Positions 1-10,530 of a stretch of 64,000 nt of DNA are shown here, piece after piece. The stretch is from Prosapia bicincta (taxonomy: Eukaryota; Arthropoda; Insecta; Hemiptera; Cercopidae). Numbering within the stretch: the first letter of the stretch is position 1; each line of letters starts with the position of its first letter. Both the position numbers and the translations under genes were made by a program. A model generated the notes under the pieces. It was given only the letters and a program-made list of their open reading frames with translations. It searched no databases and had not been told where the DNA came from. Where the stretch lies: positions 211,840,575 to 211,904,574 of the forward strand of contig JBAIZL010000001.1 of the NCBI GenBank assembly GCA_036971475.1, given 5' to 3'.

Positions 1-790
1 ACGGCCACCTACGATATTTTGGATTATTGTTCAAAAACACCAAATAGGACGATATCTATAAGAGATTTTTTTTATTGACCTAAGAAAGTTTTTTTTCAAT
101 TTAAAGTAGGGTAAAAATTCAGTGCGGAGGTGTTTCGAGACGTCACAGTGCTGCGCATAAGGTTATACCAATTGGCCGCAGTACGTCACGCAACTTTAGA
201 TGTGTAGATATTTGAGAAACGCAACTTTACATGTGTAGATATTTGAGAAACGTTTTGGCTTAATTTTTATACATATATTTAAATAAACTTATAAAGTCTC
301 CAGTTAGGATAGATTTAGTTTTAAATTTATACATTACTGTATACCTATATTAAAATATACCTAAAAAGTGTCCAGTCAGGTTAGATTTGGTTTTAATTTT
401 ATACATTACCTAAATGGTTATATTTATACAATTAGAACCAAATCTATCCTGAGTGGATACTTCATAGGTAGATTTCAATATAAATATATAAAATTCACCT
501 TCTTTGGCAATAAGAAAAATAATAGTTATCAATATAGCTTAAAGACTTGTTTTTGTTACATAAAGTTTAGATTGCTTGTTACTTGGTAGGAACTACAGTT
601 GTAACGTCACAAAGCATTTGTATCACTCTGCGCCCATTCACAACTTCTACATCCTCGCTGACTTTTTTACCCTACTTTAAATTGAAAAAATGTAACTTTC
701 CTAGGTCAATGAAAAAAATTTTCTTGTGGATATCATCCTATTTGGTGGTGTTAAATTTGGTGGCCGTGCTTCAGCATTTTAACTGGTAAT
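1..790. mobile_element. Long-TIR DNA element or foldback remnant, cut by the window edge
   Basis: The first ~150 bases reappear in inverted orientation at about 620-775: ACGGCCACC at 1-9 matches GGTGGCCGT near 762-770, and CAATTTAAAGTAGGGTAAAA on the left matches its reverse complement around 670-690. This gives long, diverged terminal inverted repeats around a ~450 bp interior. No transposase is visible, so it is a non-autonomous or decayed element. The left end seems to lie just outside the window. Superfamily not assigned. Confidence 0.55.
291..475. repeat. Short tandem unit of about 71 bp inside the TIR element
   Basis: Two adjacent copies of a module (TCCAGTTAGGATAGATTTAG, then TCCAGTCAGGTTAGATTTGG, each followed by an AT-rich ATTTTATACATTAC stretch) are spaced about 71 bp apart. 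Related modules occur at 3935-4060 and 56115-56285, so the unit is dispersed. Confidence 0.5.
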
Positions 791-1762
<972 letters not shown>

Positions 1763-1895
1763 CATACATATGAAAATAACTGAGGATATTCAAATACAAG
1801 ATCTGTTTAATAATTTTTACTACATTTAATAAAACTTAATTGATAAGTCTTGTATTTGAACATTCTCAGTTGTTTTGATAACGGTACACGAAAAC

Positions 1896-1945
<50 letters not shown>

Positions 1946-2008
1946 CATCTTCAGGAAAAATAATTATCTAATAAAAAAATAATTAGATTTTTTTTTTATT
2001 AGATAATT

Positions 2009-2060
2009 ATTTTTCCTGAAGATGCTGATACTTTTTTATCGGCGAAAAGCTTTGAATAAA
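2009..2060 (+). ncRNA. Hammerhead ribozyme-like motif, family A
   Basis: Core CTGAAGA at 2016-2022, extra T at 2023, stem II GCTGATA (2024-2030) with TATCGGC (2037-2043, one G-U pair), then GAA at 2044-2046. Stem III is the self-complementary hexamer AAGCTT (2047-2052), cleavage base T2053, and stem I pairs ATTTTTC before the core with GAATAAAT after it (one mismatch). Hammerheads are known in PLE terminal repeats. Activity not tested. Confidence 0.6.
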
Positions 2061-2138
2061 TATATTCATTAAAAGTATTCTTGTGTTTGAAATATTTTAA
2101 ATTTATTAACTATATATACAAGAAAACATATCACCACA

Positions 2139-2196
<58 letters not shown>

Positions 2197-2301
2197 CGTT
2201 TTCTTGTTTAATAATTTAAAACAACATAGCTTATTCAAATACAAGAATATTTATTAATTTATATCCAAAGCTTTTCGTTGCATTATTGTTATTTTCATTC
2301 A

Positions 2302-2346
2302 TTGATGATGTTGGTACTGTTTACCAACGAAAAGCTTTGGATATAA
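2302..2346 (+). ncRNA. Hammerhead-like motif, family A variant with U at position 3
   Basis: Core TTGATGA (2302-2308), extra T2309, a perfect 7-bp stem II GTTGGTA/TACCAAC, GAA at 2329-2331 and stem III AAGCTT at 2332-2337. C3 is replaced by U opposite an intact G8 (a wobble), and stem I is not obvious, so this copy is probably decayed. Confidence 0.4.
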
Positions 2347-2549
2347 ATTAATAAATACTCTTGTATTTGAATAACCTATGTTGTTTTAAAAAAAATATAT
2401 ATATGTGTGTGTGTGTGTTTTTTTGTATAGTTATTAAGAAAACTGAGGATGTTCAAATACAAAAATTATTAATTAATTTTGATTATTTTAATAATATAAT
2501 TCTTGCAATTATAAACCATTCTCCATTTGCAAATCCTCAGTTATTTTGA

Positions 2550-5390
2550 TAAGTATATATATAATTTTTCTTCTCATGTCATATAATTTTTATTAATAAG
2601 ATCAATACAAAATTTACCTTTGCAACACTGTTTAACTGTTTTCATTTATCATTTACACTTTAATTTACTTAAACAATGGTGTTACTTGGTATATATGCAA
2701 GTAGATTTTCTAAACTTTAATTACGTGTTCTAATATTCGAGTTTATTCTGAGACTGGAGTGTACGTAATTAAAGTTCTCGAAAGTCGACTCTTATATATA
2801 TCAAGTGAGATTCTTGTTTAAGTACATTAGTCTAAGTGATTATTAATAGTTTAATGATTACTGGCTACATGTCTTGCTCCCACAGCTTATTCCTCCTCCA
2901 ATAATCTTTATTGTTACCTCTCTTTCTGTCCTAATAAAATAGCGTTAGTTTTGAAATATATTTAGATATCTATTAGGTGTTTGAATTTTGTTTCCATAAA
3001 TAATCTAGGCGTTCGTTTCTTTAGAGTTTTCGAAAATTTGCAAATATTTGGGAATAAGCCCTTCTCAGTACATGGACCAAATATATATTCTTAATATATA
3101 TAGATTAAAATATAGATTCTTCAAGTGTACAAACTTTGTAAGAGGTGCAAAGTCTGAGCTGTTAACTAAAGCCTCTTACTTGATTATAGTTTTTTTCATT
3201 TCTTGTAATGCAAAACGTTTGGGGTTGCAAAGTTTAATGCACAACTAAGTAAGGGTAAGTTTATTAAGGTAACATTTGTAAGTAGATATAACAATGTTTA
3301 TCGGAACATTAGCAATAGCAATAATTTCCTTTCTCATGGTTTTACACACAGATTTATTTGCAATTATGTTAACTAAGAGATTTCCTTTTAGTTACCCAAC
3401 TAAATATTTTACTGCTTTATTTCTATATAGTTATGTTAATATTTATTGCCTTTCCGCACTTAATTCATAAAACAAAATTATACCGAGCAATTTAAAAAGT
3501 CGTCAGCAACATGGAAAAAGTGACAAAAACCTCTGTCCACATCTTTGTAGTGATATAGGCTATACTTTTCGTAAAAATGGTAATTGCTCCATTTAGCCAC
3601 ATAAGTGATTTCGGCAGAAAAATTTTATTGGCCAATGCATGAAACTCATAGCGAATACAAAACAAATAAAAAAAACTTCTGCTTACATCCCAAATAATTA
3701 TTTTCTTGTAATTATTTACCCCCTACTCTCTCCACGGTCACCTAAAACCTTACAAAATCAATGTTTTACCCTCATTTTTCACCTTAAAAGTAGCAAAAGG
3801 CTTCGAAAAGTATTTACGTTATTATTTACATTTTTTTTATTGGCATGGAAGGTTAATCTCTTATTACATTTTAGTTCGGATTTCGTTTTTGTCGCACAGT
3901 AGTAACAATCCACTGCCCTACATTTAGACATGAATACACCTATAAAGCATTTAGTTGAGATAGATTTGGTTTTAATTTTATACAACATTTCTATGTACCT
4001 ATAATAAAATATTCATTATAGTTTCTCCATCAGGTGGTAAAATTTTTCAGCCGATCTTACCTTACATGTATAGAGTAAGGTGGGGCAAGACTGTACAGCT
4101 AAGATAAAAATTTTACTGGCTATATTTAATGCAAAATGTAGAGAGAAATACTGCAATAAAATCTATCCTTTATTGTCAAACTGGAATTTTATGGTATTTT
4201 TATACCTAAATAGTTTTTCATGGTTTCAATTTTTTTTACATACAAATCGCAGTCTTTCCCCACCGGGTGGGAAGAATGCTCAGTTAAAGGGGGCAAGACT
4301 GCTCATGTATTATGCCACTGTTTACTTCTATTAAAACTGTAATACAAAATATATTTTTATCAATTAATATAATTATATATTTATACAGCCTTGTAACTGT
4401 ATGAGAGTATTTAAAAAATATAGTTCTTAAAAATATATCAAATTCTTAAAAATATAGTTTTTAAACTAGATACAAGGTTATTTAAATAAATTTACAAAAA
4501 GTAGTTGCAAACAAACCTATTAACTGTTTTTAACTATTATAAGAACAATGGAAACTGTTAATAAGGGTATTAAGAAATTCAAATACTTGAAAAAGTGGTG
4601 AGAATGATTTGTCAAAGTAGGTCAATGGGTTAACCAAAGATGAACTTTCATTTCGGTTGACCTCATACACAATTTTGCGTCCATTATTAAATAACTGCCT
4701 CGCTCATCGCATTTTGTCTATACATCTAACATATCTGTCCATGAATTTAAATTGGTTTAAGATTTATTGAATTGATAAAATGAATTCCAAATTTAATTTC
4801 ACATATGGCAAGATTTTCAATAAACAAGTATACACCAATTAAAGTATAAACAAGTATTGCACTAAAATTGGCATCTATTCCTCCATATATATAATGCATG
4901 TGAATAGCTGCGAAGACATTACTGCAATTGCAAGAAAAGAAACATAACTTACTTTCTTGGTGTACTTGTAAAATTTACCGTAATACAAACCATTTACTAT
5001 CTACTTCAAAGAATGAGATTTAACACAAATTTTAATTGTTTTGTTTAACTGCAATAGATCTACATGTAGACCACCATTATTATTGTGAAGACATCCATCA
5101 CAATTTTTGAAATCAAGACCAACAACAGCAACTCTTCAGCAGCTTTATCTTTTACCTATACTGCTACAAACAGTGTCATTGACCTGAATATTAGGTAAGT
5201 TTATCAGTATTTTTATTTTTAGTACACACTTTTTTTGGTGATGGTAGCAGCTCCTAAGATTTCCAGTTTCTTAAAACATAACTGTTTACCCTTTAAAGCG
5301 GAAGTCATAATCCTAAAATGGCAAATATTTTCTGACTGTGTAGAAGAATTATCATTTTTGTTATAAAAACACCCACACCCACACAAGAGT
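2550..5390. other. AT-rich intergenic interval, no gene recognised
   Basis: Only short spurious ORFs are present. The dispersed ~72-bp module appears once at about 3935-4060. A GGTGGGGCAAGACTG-like segment at 4079-4300 looks like part of an unidentified repeat. Nothing else could be supported. Confidence 0.4.
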
Positions 5391-5399
5391 TGTTTTAAT

Positions 5400-6260
5400 T
5401 TATATATTTTTCAAGGCTTTTTGCCTTCAGCTTTTTTTCAAAGCTTTAGTATCTTGAGGAAAAACAATGATTTTACACAAATTAAATCATATGTACTACA
5501 ATTCAAACAAATGTTTATTGGTAATTATACTTCTATGTAAAAAAGGAAATAGTTCTTGTAAATAGTTTGGCGTTTTCATTTCACTTGAACTTGTTCATTA
5601 ATTTGTCTTCCACTTTATGCTTATAAATTTCTAATGTTTCATATATAATAATTTTTAATCCTTTTGTTTATGTTTGTAATTAATTTCATATTTCCTATTT
5701 CAGGAAATCTGTATCCATTTTTGATATACAGTATGAGTAGCCAAATTTGATTTGTTTATGTTCGGTTTTATATAAGCATTCTTATATCTTTCTTTTAATT
5801 TTTTCATTGTTTATCCTGCATATGATTAATCACAATCTTGACATTTTATATTATTTACATCATTTCTATTGAGCAAATTATTTCGATTATTGCTATTGAT
5901 TATATTTTTAATTTTATTACCAGTTCTGCAAGTAATTTGTACATAATAAATAATAATTTGTTTTCCCAATAAATAATCTTGTAATTTTATTTATCTCGTT
6001 TTCTGTGAATGTAAATGTCAAAATTTTTCTCTTGTATTATTTGAAAAATTATTGTTGATTTTTTTTGTTTTCTTATGCTATTATTCAATTTATCTATAGT
6101 GCTTCTTTTATATCCATTTTTTAATGCAATTTGGTATATTATATATTTTTTTCTTTTATTTGGATCGTGTATATTCATTGGTATTTTGTGTATTCATTTA
6201 TAATAAATTATACAGTACTGACATTTTTTTGTTATAAGGATGGTTTGAATACATTGGTAT
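5400..6260 (-). pseudogene. PLE family A 3' fragment (thumb plus GIY-YIG remnant), degenerate
   Basis: Read on the minus strand, 5987-6178 encodes IIYQIALKNGYKRSTIDKLN, closely parallel to IIYQVGLENGYKRKTIDKLN in the intact PLE ORF at 29743-31911, followed by a decayed GIY-YIG region around 5790-5860 with stops. At the low-coordinate end (5390-5480) is a degraded version of the family A terminal module containing CTCAAGA in place of CTGAAGA. It is a dead, 5'-truncated copy. Confidence 0.7.
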
Positions 6261-6289
6261 TATTTGATTTGTCTGTGTAAGTTTACTGT

Positions 6290-6600
6290 ATATATTATAT
6301 CAAAATCTTGTTGCTGTTCATGACGATCTGGTTAATTGTAGTAATGACTTTTTGTTAAGTAAAAGTTGTTAAATTGTTAACTTACACTTGGAGGAAACGT
6401 TTTCGTAAGGCGGCTGAAGAAGTCGTAAGACAAAAACATTTCCTCCAAGTGTAAGTTAACAATTTAACAACTTTTAGTTAACAAAAAGTCTGGTCGCAAG
6501 TAATATCAAAACTTGTAATAAGTAATTAACAACCAGCTCGTCTTGAACAGCAACAAGATTTCAATATGTAATGTATGAATAGAGAACACGAGATGTCATC
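6290..6600. mobile_element. PLE-like palindromic module, family H
   Basis: Two inverted arms (about 6300-6410 and 6440-6560) share TTAACTTACACTTGGAGG and AACTTTTTGTTAA-type blocks and the outer AATCTTGTTGCTGTTCATGA / reverse complement. The centre at 6410-6455 contains CTGAAGA, an extra A, GTCGTAAGAC and CCTCC, a hammerhead-like order, but the GAA box reads AAA, so this copy looks dead. Related pieces lie at 23340-23535 and 48470-48550. Confidence 0.5.
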
Positions 6601-6984
6601 TGGCAAAAGGTATTAATCCATGGAAGCAGGTGTTTCAATAGTTCTCAAATCTAAATAATTACCGAAATAAACTTCAAGTTAATACATTTTTCATGTGTTT
6701 TAAAGGGATATTATTTTTGTTAGTATTTTTAATTTTGTCTATCAGAGCAAGTATAGTAATACTTATTATTTAGAGGTATATAAAACTGCCCATTAGGGAT
6801 TCAAGGGTATTTTTTTCATGAAGATTCAACGACTAGTTACTGTCCTTTTCAAATCTACAAATACTATCTGAGTAATTGTTGATTTGAAAAGCTACTGCAA
6901 ACCAGCTGTCTAAACATCAGTTAAAACTGGTCAAATATAATAATAACTGGTCAAAACAAATAATAATTAAACCTACACTACCAC

Positions 6985-8245
6985 ACACATAATATTTTAC
7001 TATGGACAAGATACATAGACGATATACTTGTAATATACCCACCTACTATTCACAATGAACACATCATAATACTAAACAAACTAAATATATAGAACGAAAA
7101 CATACAATTCACTGTCGAAACAGAAACAAACAGAACAATTAACTATCTTCACATCACTTTAAATATAAATAACAATAAAATAGAAACAGCAGTACACAGA
7201 AAACCTACTTCCAACAACACCACAATACACTACAAATCTAACCACCCCTGGACACAAAATTAACACTTACAGTAACATGATAAATAAAGCAATAAAATAC
7301 ACACAAGATAACAAACAAAAATTAAATGAAGAATTAGATAACATTACAAAAATAGCAATAGAAAATGGATACAACAAACACCTTATAAAAAACATATACA
7401 ATAAATTTACAAAAAAACCTAACCTCAACACAACACTACAACCTGAACACAAAAATAACATCTTACAGATCAATGATAAGAATGTGCTACTTCAATAGCA
7501 AACACTGTATTTGGAACAAAGGCCCAGCTAATCAAAAAGGTCAAATACTCTTCAAGTGGTTGCTAAACAAAAAATAAATAAATAAAAAAATCTACCTAAA
7601 TTATAAATACACCAATAACAAAATAGAAAAATTAACAAATATATACAACAAAGAATACTAAAATCCAACATACAAACCAAACAACAAAATAATAAAATAT
7701 CTTAATAACACAAACCACAAAACAAATACAGAAAAACATAACCCATCACGAATTTACAAAATTACATGTAACGACTGCAACGCATTTTACATAGGTAAAA
7801 CGACCAGATCATTTAAAATAAGATTTGAAGAACATTACAGATCATTCAAAAATAAAAGTACAAAAGTATCAAATGTTGCAGCACACCTAATATCATATAT
7901 GCATGAAATAACAAACTACGAAAATAACCTAACCATACTTGAAATAAATAATAACCCAATAGAATTAAATTCACTAGAAAAATACCACATTTATAAAAAC
8001 ACACCCAATAATGAACCTGCAGACCACATATACAGAAGACATAGTATATAAAAACATTATACACGCAAATCAAGAGAAAATGCGTGTAACGTCAACAAAT
8101 ACCAACATCACGGACAGAACACCTACACCAGAAAAATAATCAGTGATTTGACAATGGTCAAGTGACCGAAAGGTGCCTCATCACACAAGGTAAAATTATT
8201 GCACTTAGTGGTGGATAAAATTACTTACAATAGTAATATATTAAC

Positions 8246-8250
<5 letters not shown>
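6985..8250 (+). pseudogene. PLE family E, 5'-truncated: RT palm end, thumb, GIY-YIG, 3' UTR
   Basis: Frame-shifted translation gives WTRYIDDILVIYP (RT motif C, YIDD) at about 7000-7040, INYLHITL and HRKPTSNNTTIHYKSNHP around 7140-7245, a thumb-like stretch in the 7277-7498 ORF, then ITCNDCNAFYIGKTTRSFK (the YIG half of a GIY-YIG nuclease) near 7760-7830 and a C-terminal AAHLISYMHEI segment. These are hallmarks of an endonuclease-bearing Penelope-like element. Several frameshifts and stops make it inactive. The 3' tail holds the family E hammerhead-like motif and ends in (TA)n. Confidence 0.75.
8143..8184 (+). ncRNA. Hammerhead-like motif, family E (U3-A8 core)
   Basis: Stem I GTGAT (8143-8147) with ATCAC (8180-8184); core TTGACAA (8148-8154); extra T8155; stem II GGTCA-AG-TGACC (8156-8167); GAA (8168-8170); stem III AGG-TG-CCT (8171-8178); cleavage base C8179. 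Against the standard CUGANGA core, C3 is U and G8 is A, so the 3-8 pair would be U-A. Confidence 0.5.

Positions 8251-8300
<50 letters not shown>
8249..8300. repeat. (TA)n followed by poly-T
   Basis: Uninterrupted TA repeat of about 50 bp, then a T run, bounding the PLE E fragment on its 3' side. Confidence 0.95.
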
Positions 8301-8315
<15 letters not shown>

Positions 8316-8456
8316 AGGTTAGTTCTAGTAGAGCTTAAAGCTTATTTAGGAATTTTTTGGACTTGATAGGAGACTGACAGACTTACCTAAAGGCAATAGT
8401 CCAAAACTGCAATCTCTTGGAAATAAGCACATATAAAACACTTAATACACTTTTAT

Positions 8457-8493
8457 TTGAAATATTTCGATCAACATGATCTTCTTCAGTCAA
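8457..8493 (-). ncRNA. Hammerhead ribozyme-like motif, family D, left arm
   Basis: On the minus strand: stem I TTGA (8493-8490) with TCAA (8460-8457), core CTGAAGA (8489-8483), extra A, stem II GATCA-TGT-TGATC, GAA (8468-8466), short stem III ATAT and cleavage base T8461. All canonical core bases are present. Confidence 0.6.
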
Positions 8494-8594
8494 GAAAGAG
8501 AAAAAAGAGAAAAAAAGAGAAAAAAAAGAGAAAAAAGAGAAAAAAAGAGAAAAAAACAAAACAAAATGGCTTTTGTTTTGTTTTTTTCTCTTTC

Positions 8595-8631
8595 TTGACT
8601 GAAGAAAATCATGTTGATCGAAATATTTCAA
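8595..8631 (+). ncRNA. Hammerhead ribozyme-like motif, family D, right arm
   Basis: Mirror copy of the preceding motif. CTGAAGA at 8599-8605, extra A, AATCA-TGT-TGATC, GAA at 8620-8622. The first stem II pair is now A-C, the only difference in the core fold. Confidence 0.5.
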
Positions 8632-8737
8632 ATAAAAGTGTATTAAGTGTTTTATATGTGCTTATTTCCAAGAGATTGCAGTTTTGGACTATTGCCTTTA
8701 GGTAAGTCTGTCAGTCTCCTATCAAGTCCCAAAAATT

Positions 8738-8740
<3 letters not shown>

Positions 8741-8782
<42 letters not shown>
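8741..8782. repeat. (TA)n microsatellite
   Basis: TA tract of about 42 bp separating modules D and G. Confidence 0.95.
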
Positions 8783-8785
<3 letters not shown>

Positions 8786-9125
8786 TAGGTTAGTTTTGGT
8801 TGGTAAAGATTATTTAGATTTTTTGGACTAGGAGACTGACAGACTTACCTTGGTAAGAGTCCACTCTGTAGTCTTGAAATAGTAACACATAAAGGCACTT
8901 AAACAATGATATATTTCGACCACACAGTGGTCTTTATCAATCGAAGAGAAAACACAAAAAGAAATATGAGAGAATGAAATAAAATAATTGTAATCACAGA
9001 TTGTGTAGAGTAGAAATCAGATGTCACAGATGCACAGATTAAAGATATATATATTGTTTCCATGAACATATGAGTGATTATAGTTTATATAAGTCTGTCA
9101 GGGGAATAAGGGATGGCTAGTTGGA

Positions 9126-9127
<2 letters not shown>

Positions 9128-9199
<72 letters not shown>
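9128..9199 (+). repeat. 72-bp A homopolymer
   Basis: Uninterrupted A run just beyond the 3' end of the GIY-YIG ORF (poly-T on the coding strand). It may be an old retroposition tail or slippage. Confidence 0.95.
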
Positions 9200-9201
<2 letters not shown>

Positions 9202-9209
9202 GAATGGAT

Positions 9210-9653
9210 TTATCTGATGTTGAGGTTAGGGGATTCTCTGGACTTGGTATACCACTGGTATGATAGTTCCCACCTTCTCAGTTCTGAGGGATTGCAATCA
9301 GGGGGGAGTGATTTAATTATTTTTGTGGTATAGCAGTCATCAAAAGTTGTGATGTTGTGACTCGCAGCATGTTGAGCTGTTGGTCTATCCATATTCATAA
9401 TTTTAACATCATGTCTGTGGCCATTCATTCTGATATTCAGACCATCCGTGGTCAGGCCTATGTACTGTGCTGAGCAAAGTTTACATTGTAGCTGGTATAT
9501 GACATTTTTCGATGTACAATTATGATGACCCTGTATTTTGAAGACCATTTTTGTTGTTTGGCTGTTGAAACTATTTGCTGAGGGGTGTATTGGACACGTC
9601 TTGCATCTAGAATTTATTCCCCTGACAGACTTATATAAACTATAATCACTCAT
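9210..9653 (-). CDS. GIY-YIG endonuclease-like ORF of PLE-like family G
   Basis: An open 147-aa frame. Residues ~48-70 read NVIYQLQCKLCSAQYIGLTT, the GIY...YIG pattern preceded by a CxxC pair, followed by RMNGHRHDV (catalytic Arg/His region) and a HAASHN segment; the C-terminus RRWELSYQWYTKSRESPNLN resembles the end of PLE GIY-YIG domains. In PLEs this domain is the C-terminal endonuclease of a larger RT protein; here it stands without an RT. The first ~13 codons lie in the right inverted repeat, so the true start is uncertain. It is either a 5'-truncated PLE whose remaining frame is intact or an endonuclease-only derivative. CxxC and YIG are seen directly; the nuclease role is inferred from the family. 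Confidence 0.6.
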   Translation of the reverse strand: MSDYSLYKSVRGINSRCKTCPIHPSANSFNSQTTKMVFKIQGHHNCTSKNVIYQLQCKLCSAQYIGLTTDGLNIRMNGHRHDVKIMNMDRPTAQHAASHNITTFDDCYTTKIIKSLPPDCNPSELRRWELSYQWYTKSRESPNLNIR

Positions 9654-9904
9654 ATGTTCATGGAAACAATATATATATCTTTAATCTGTGCATCTGTGAC
9701 ATCTGATTTCTACTCTACACAATCTGTGATTACAATTATTTTATTTCATTCTCTCATATTTCTTTTTGTGTTTTCTCTTCGATTGATAAAGACCACTGTG
9801 TGGTCGAAATATATCATTGTTTAAGTGCCTTTATGTGTTACTATTTCAAGACTACAGAGTGGACTCTTACCAAGGTAAGTCTGTCAGTCTCCTAGTCCAA
9901 AAAA

Positions 9905-9956
<52 letters not shown>

Positions 9957-9996
9957 GTTTTCCAACGGAAAAACAATGGATAACGTTAAATATCAA

Positions 9997-10046
<50 letters not shown>

Positions 10047-10088
10047 GAAGTTATTTTTCCATCATTAAGTGCAATGATTTTACCTTGT

Positions 10089-10130
10089 GTGATGAGGCAC
10101 CTTTCGGTCATTTGACCATTGTCAAATCAC
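10089..10130 (-). ncRNA. Hammerhead-like motif, family E (U3-A8 core)
   Basis: On the minus strand: stem I GTGAT/ATCAC, core TTGACAA, extra T, stem II GGTCA-AA-TGACC, GAA, stem III AGG-TG-CCT, cleavage base C. Same unusual core as the copy at 8143. Confidence 0.5.
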
Positions 10131-10269
10131 TCATGTTTACCTTGGTAGGTGTTAAAATCTAGATATTTTACGTTGTCCATTGTTTTTTCGTTGCACTGAC
10201 TTTATGAAGTTCAGTGTAAAAACTTCATAATGTCAGTGCAACGGAAAAACAATGGACAATGTGAAATAT

Positions 10270-10318
<49 letters not shown>

Positions 10319-10340
10319 GAGTGATATATTATATATAATA

Positions 10341-10388
10341 TGAGTGATTCGACAATGGTCAAGTGACCGAAAGGCGCCTCATCACTCA
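10341..10388 (+). ncRNA. Hammerhead-like motif, family E (U3-A8 core, best stem I)
   Basis: Stem I is a perfect 8 bp (TGAGTGAT 10341-10348 with ATCACTCA 10381-10388). Core TCGACAA (10349-10355), extra T, stem II GGTCA-AG-TGACC, GAA (10369-10371), stem III AGGCGCCT (a perfect palindrome), cleavage base C10380. Confidence 0.55.
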
Positions 10389-10530
10389 AGGTAAAATCAT
10401 TGCACTCAATGGTGGATAAAATTACTTACAATAGTAATATATTAACTTCATGAAGTGAGTGCAACGAAAAAACAATGGATAACGTAAAATATCAAGAATA
10501 TATATATATATATATATATATGAAGTGATA

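Larger units (their letters stand above)
1820..2380 (+). mobile_element. PLE family A terminal modules, rearranged and interrupted by (TA)n
   Basis: Fragments matching the terminal repeats of the full PLE at 29303-32090: the block with GCTGATA, TATCGGCGAAAAGCTTTG and AGTATTCTTG at 2009-2085, an inverted 5' half at 1942-1975, and a diverged second type at 2200-2370 that is itself partly palindromic. (TA)n tracts at 1898-1942 and 2143-2194 separate the pieces. No coding sequence remains. Confidence 0.6.
8345..8740. mobile_element. Palindromic PLE-like module, family D
   Basis: Near-perfect inverted arms (about 8365-8500 and 8585-8735) give matching ORFs on both strands, each starting MKYFDQHD, which are artefacts of the palindrome. 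The centre is a GAGAAAAA-rich purine tract (8496-8560). The outer arms carry GACTGACAGACTTACCT, also found at the ends of family G (8830, 9875, 29150), so families D and G are related. Confidence 0.7.
8816..9908 (-). mobile_element. PLE-like family G: GIY-YIG ORF between ~290-bp inverted repeats
   Basis: Arms 8816-9108 and 9617-9908 look essentially identical in inverted orientation (outer ends AGATTTTTTGGACTAGGAG / CTCCTAGTCCAAAAAATCT, inner ends GTCTGTCAGGGGAATAA / reverse complement). They enclose a GIY-YIG-type ORF and a 72-bp A run. No RT domain is present. Each arm carries a hammerhead-like motif (8900-8945 minus, 9777-9822 plus): TTGATAA core, extra A, stem II GACCAC-TGT-GTGGTC, GAA. 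Stem I is weak. Confidence 0.65.
9908..10530. mobile_element. Patchwork of PLE family E end modules and (TA)n tracts
   Basis: (TA)n tracts at 9908-9953, 9999-10042, 10273-10314 and 10498-10521 alternate with family E end modules in both orientations. The recurring pieces are GTGCAACG(A/G)AAAAACAATGG, AATAGTAATATATTAACTTC and the CTCAAGGTAAAATCATTGCA boundary. Two hammerhead-like motifs are annotated separately. No coding sequence. Confidence 0.6.

Noticed and set aside
8383..8705. Two similar 82-aa ORFs starting MKYFDQHD on opposite strands
   Set aside because: Mirror products of one palindrome with a purine-rich centre, not genes.
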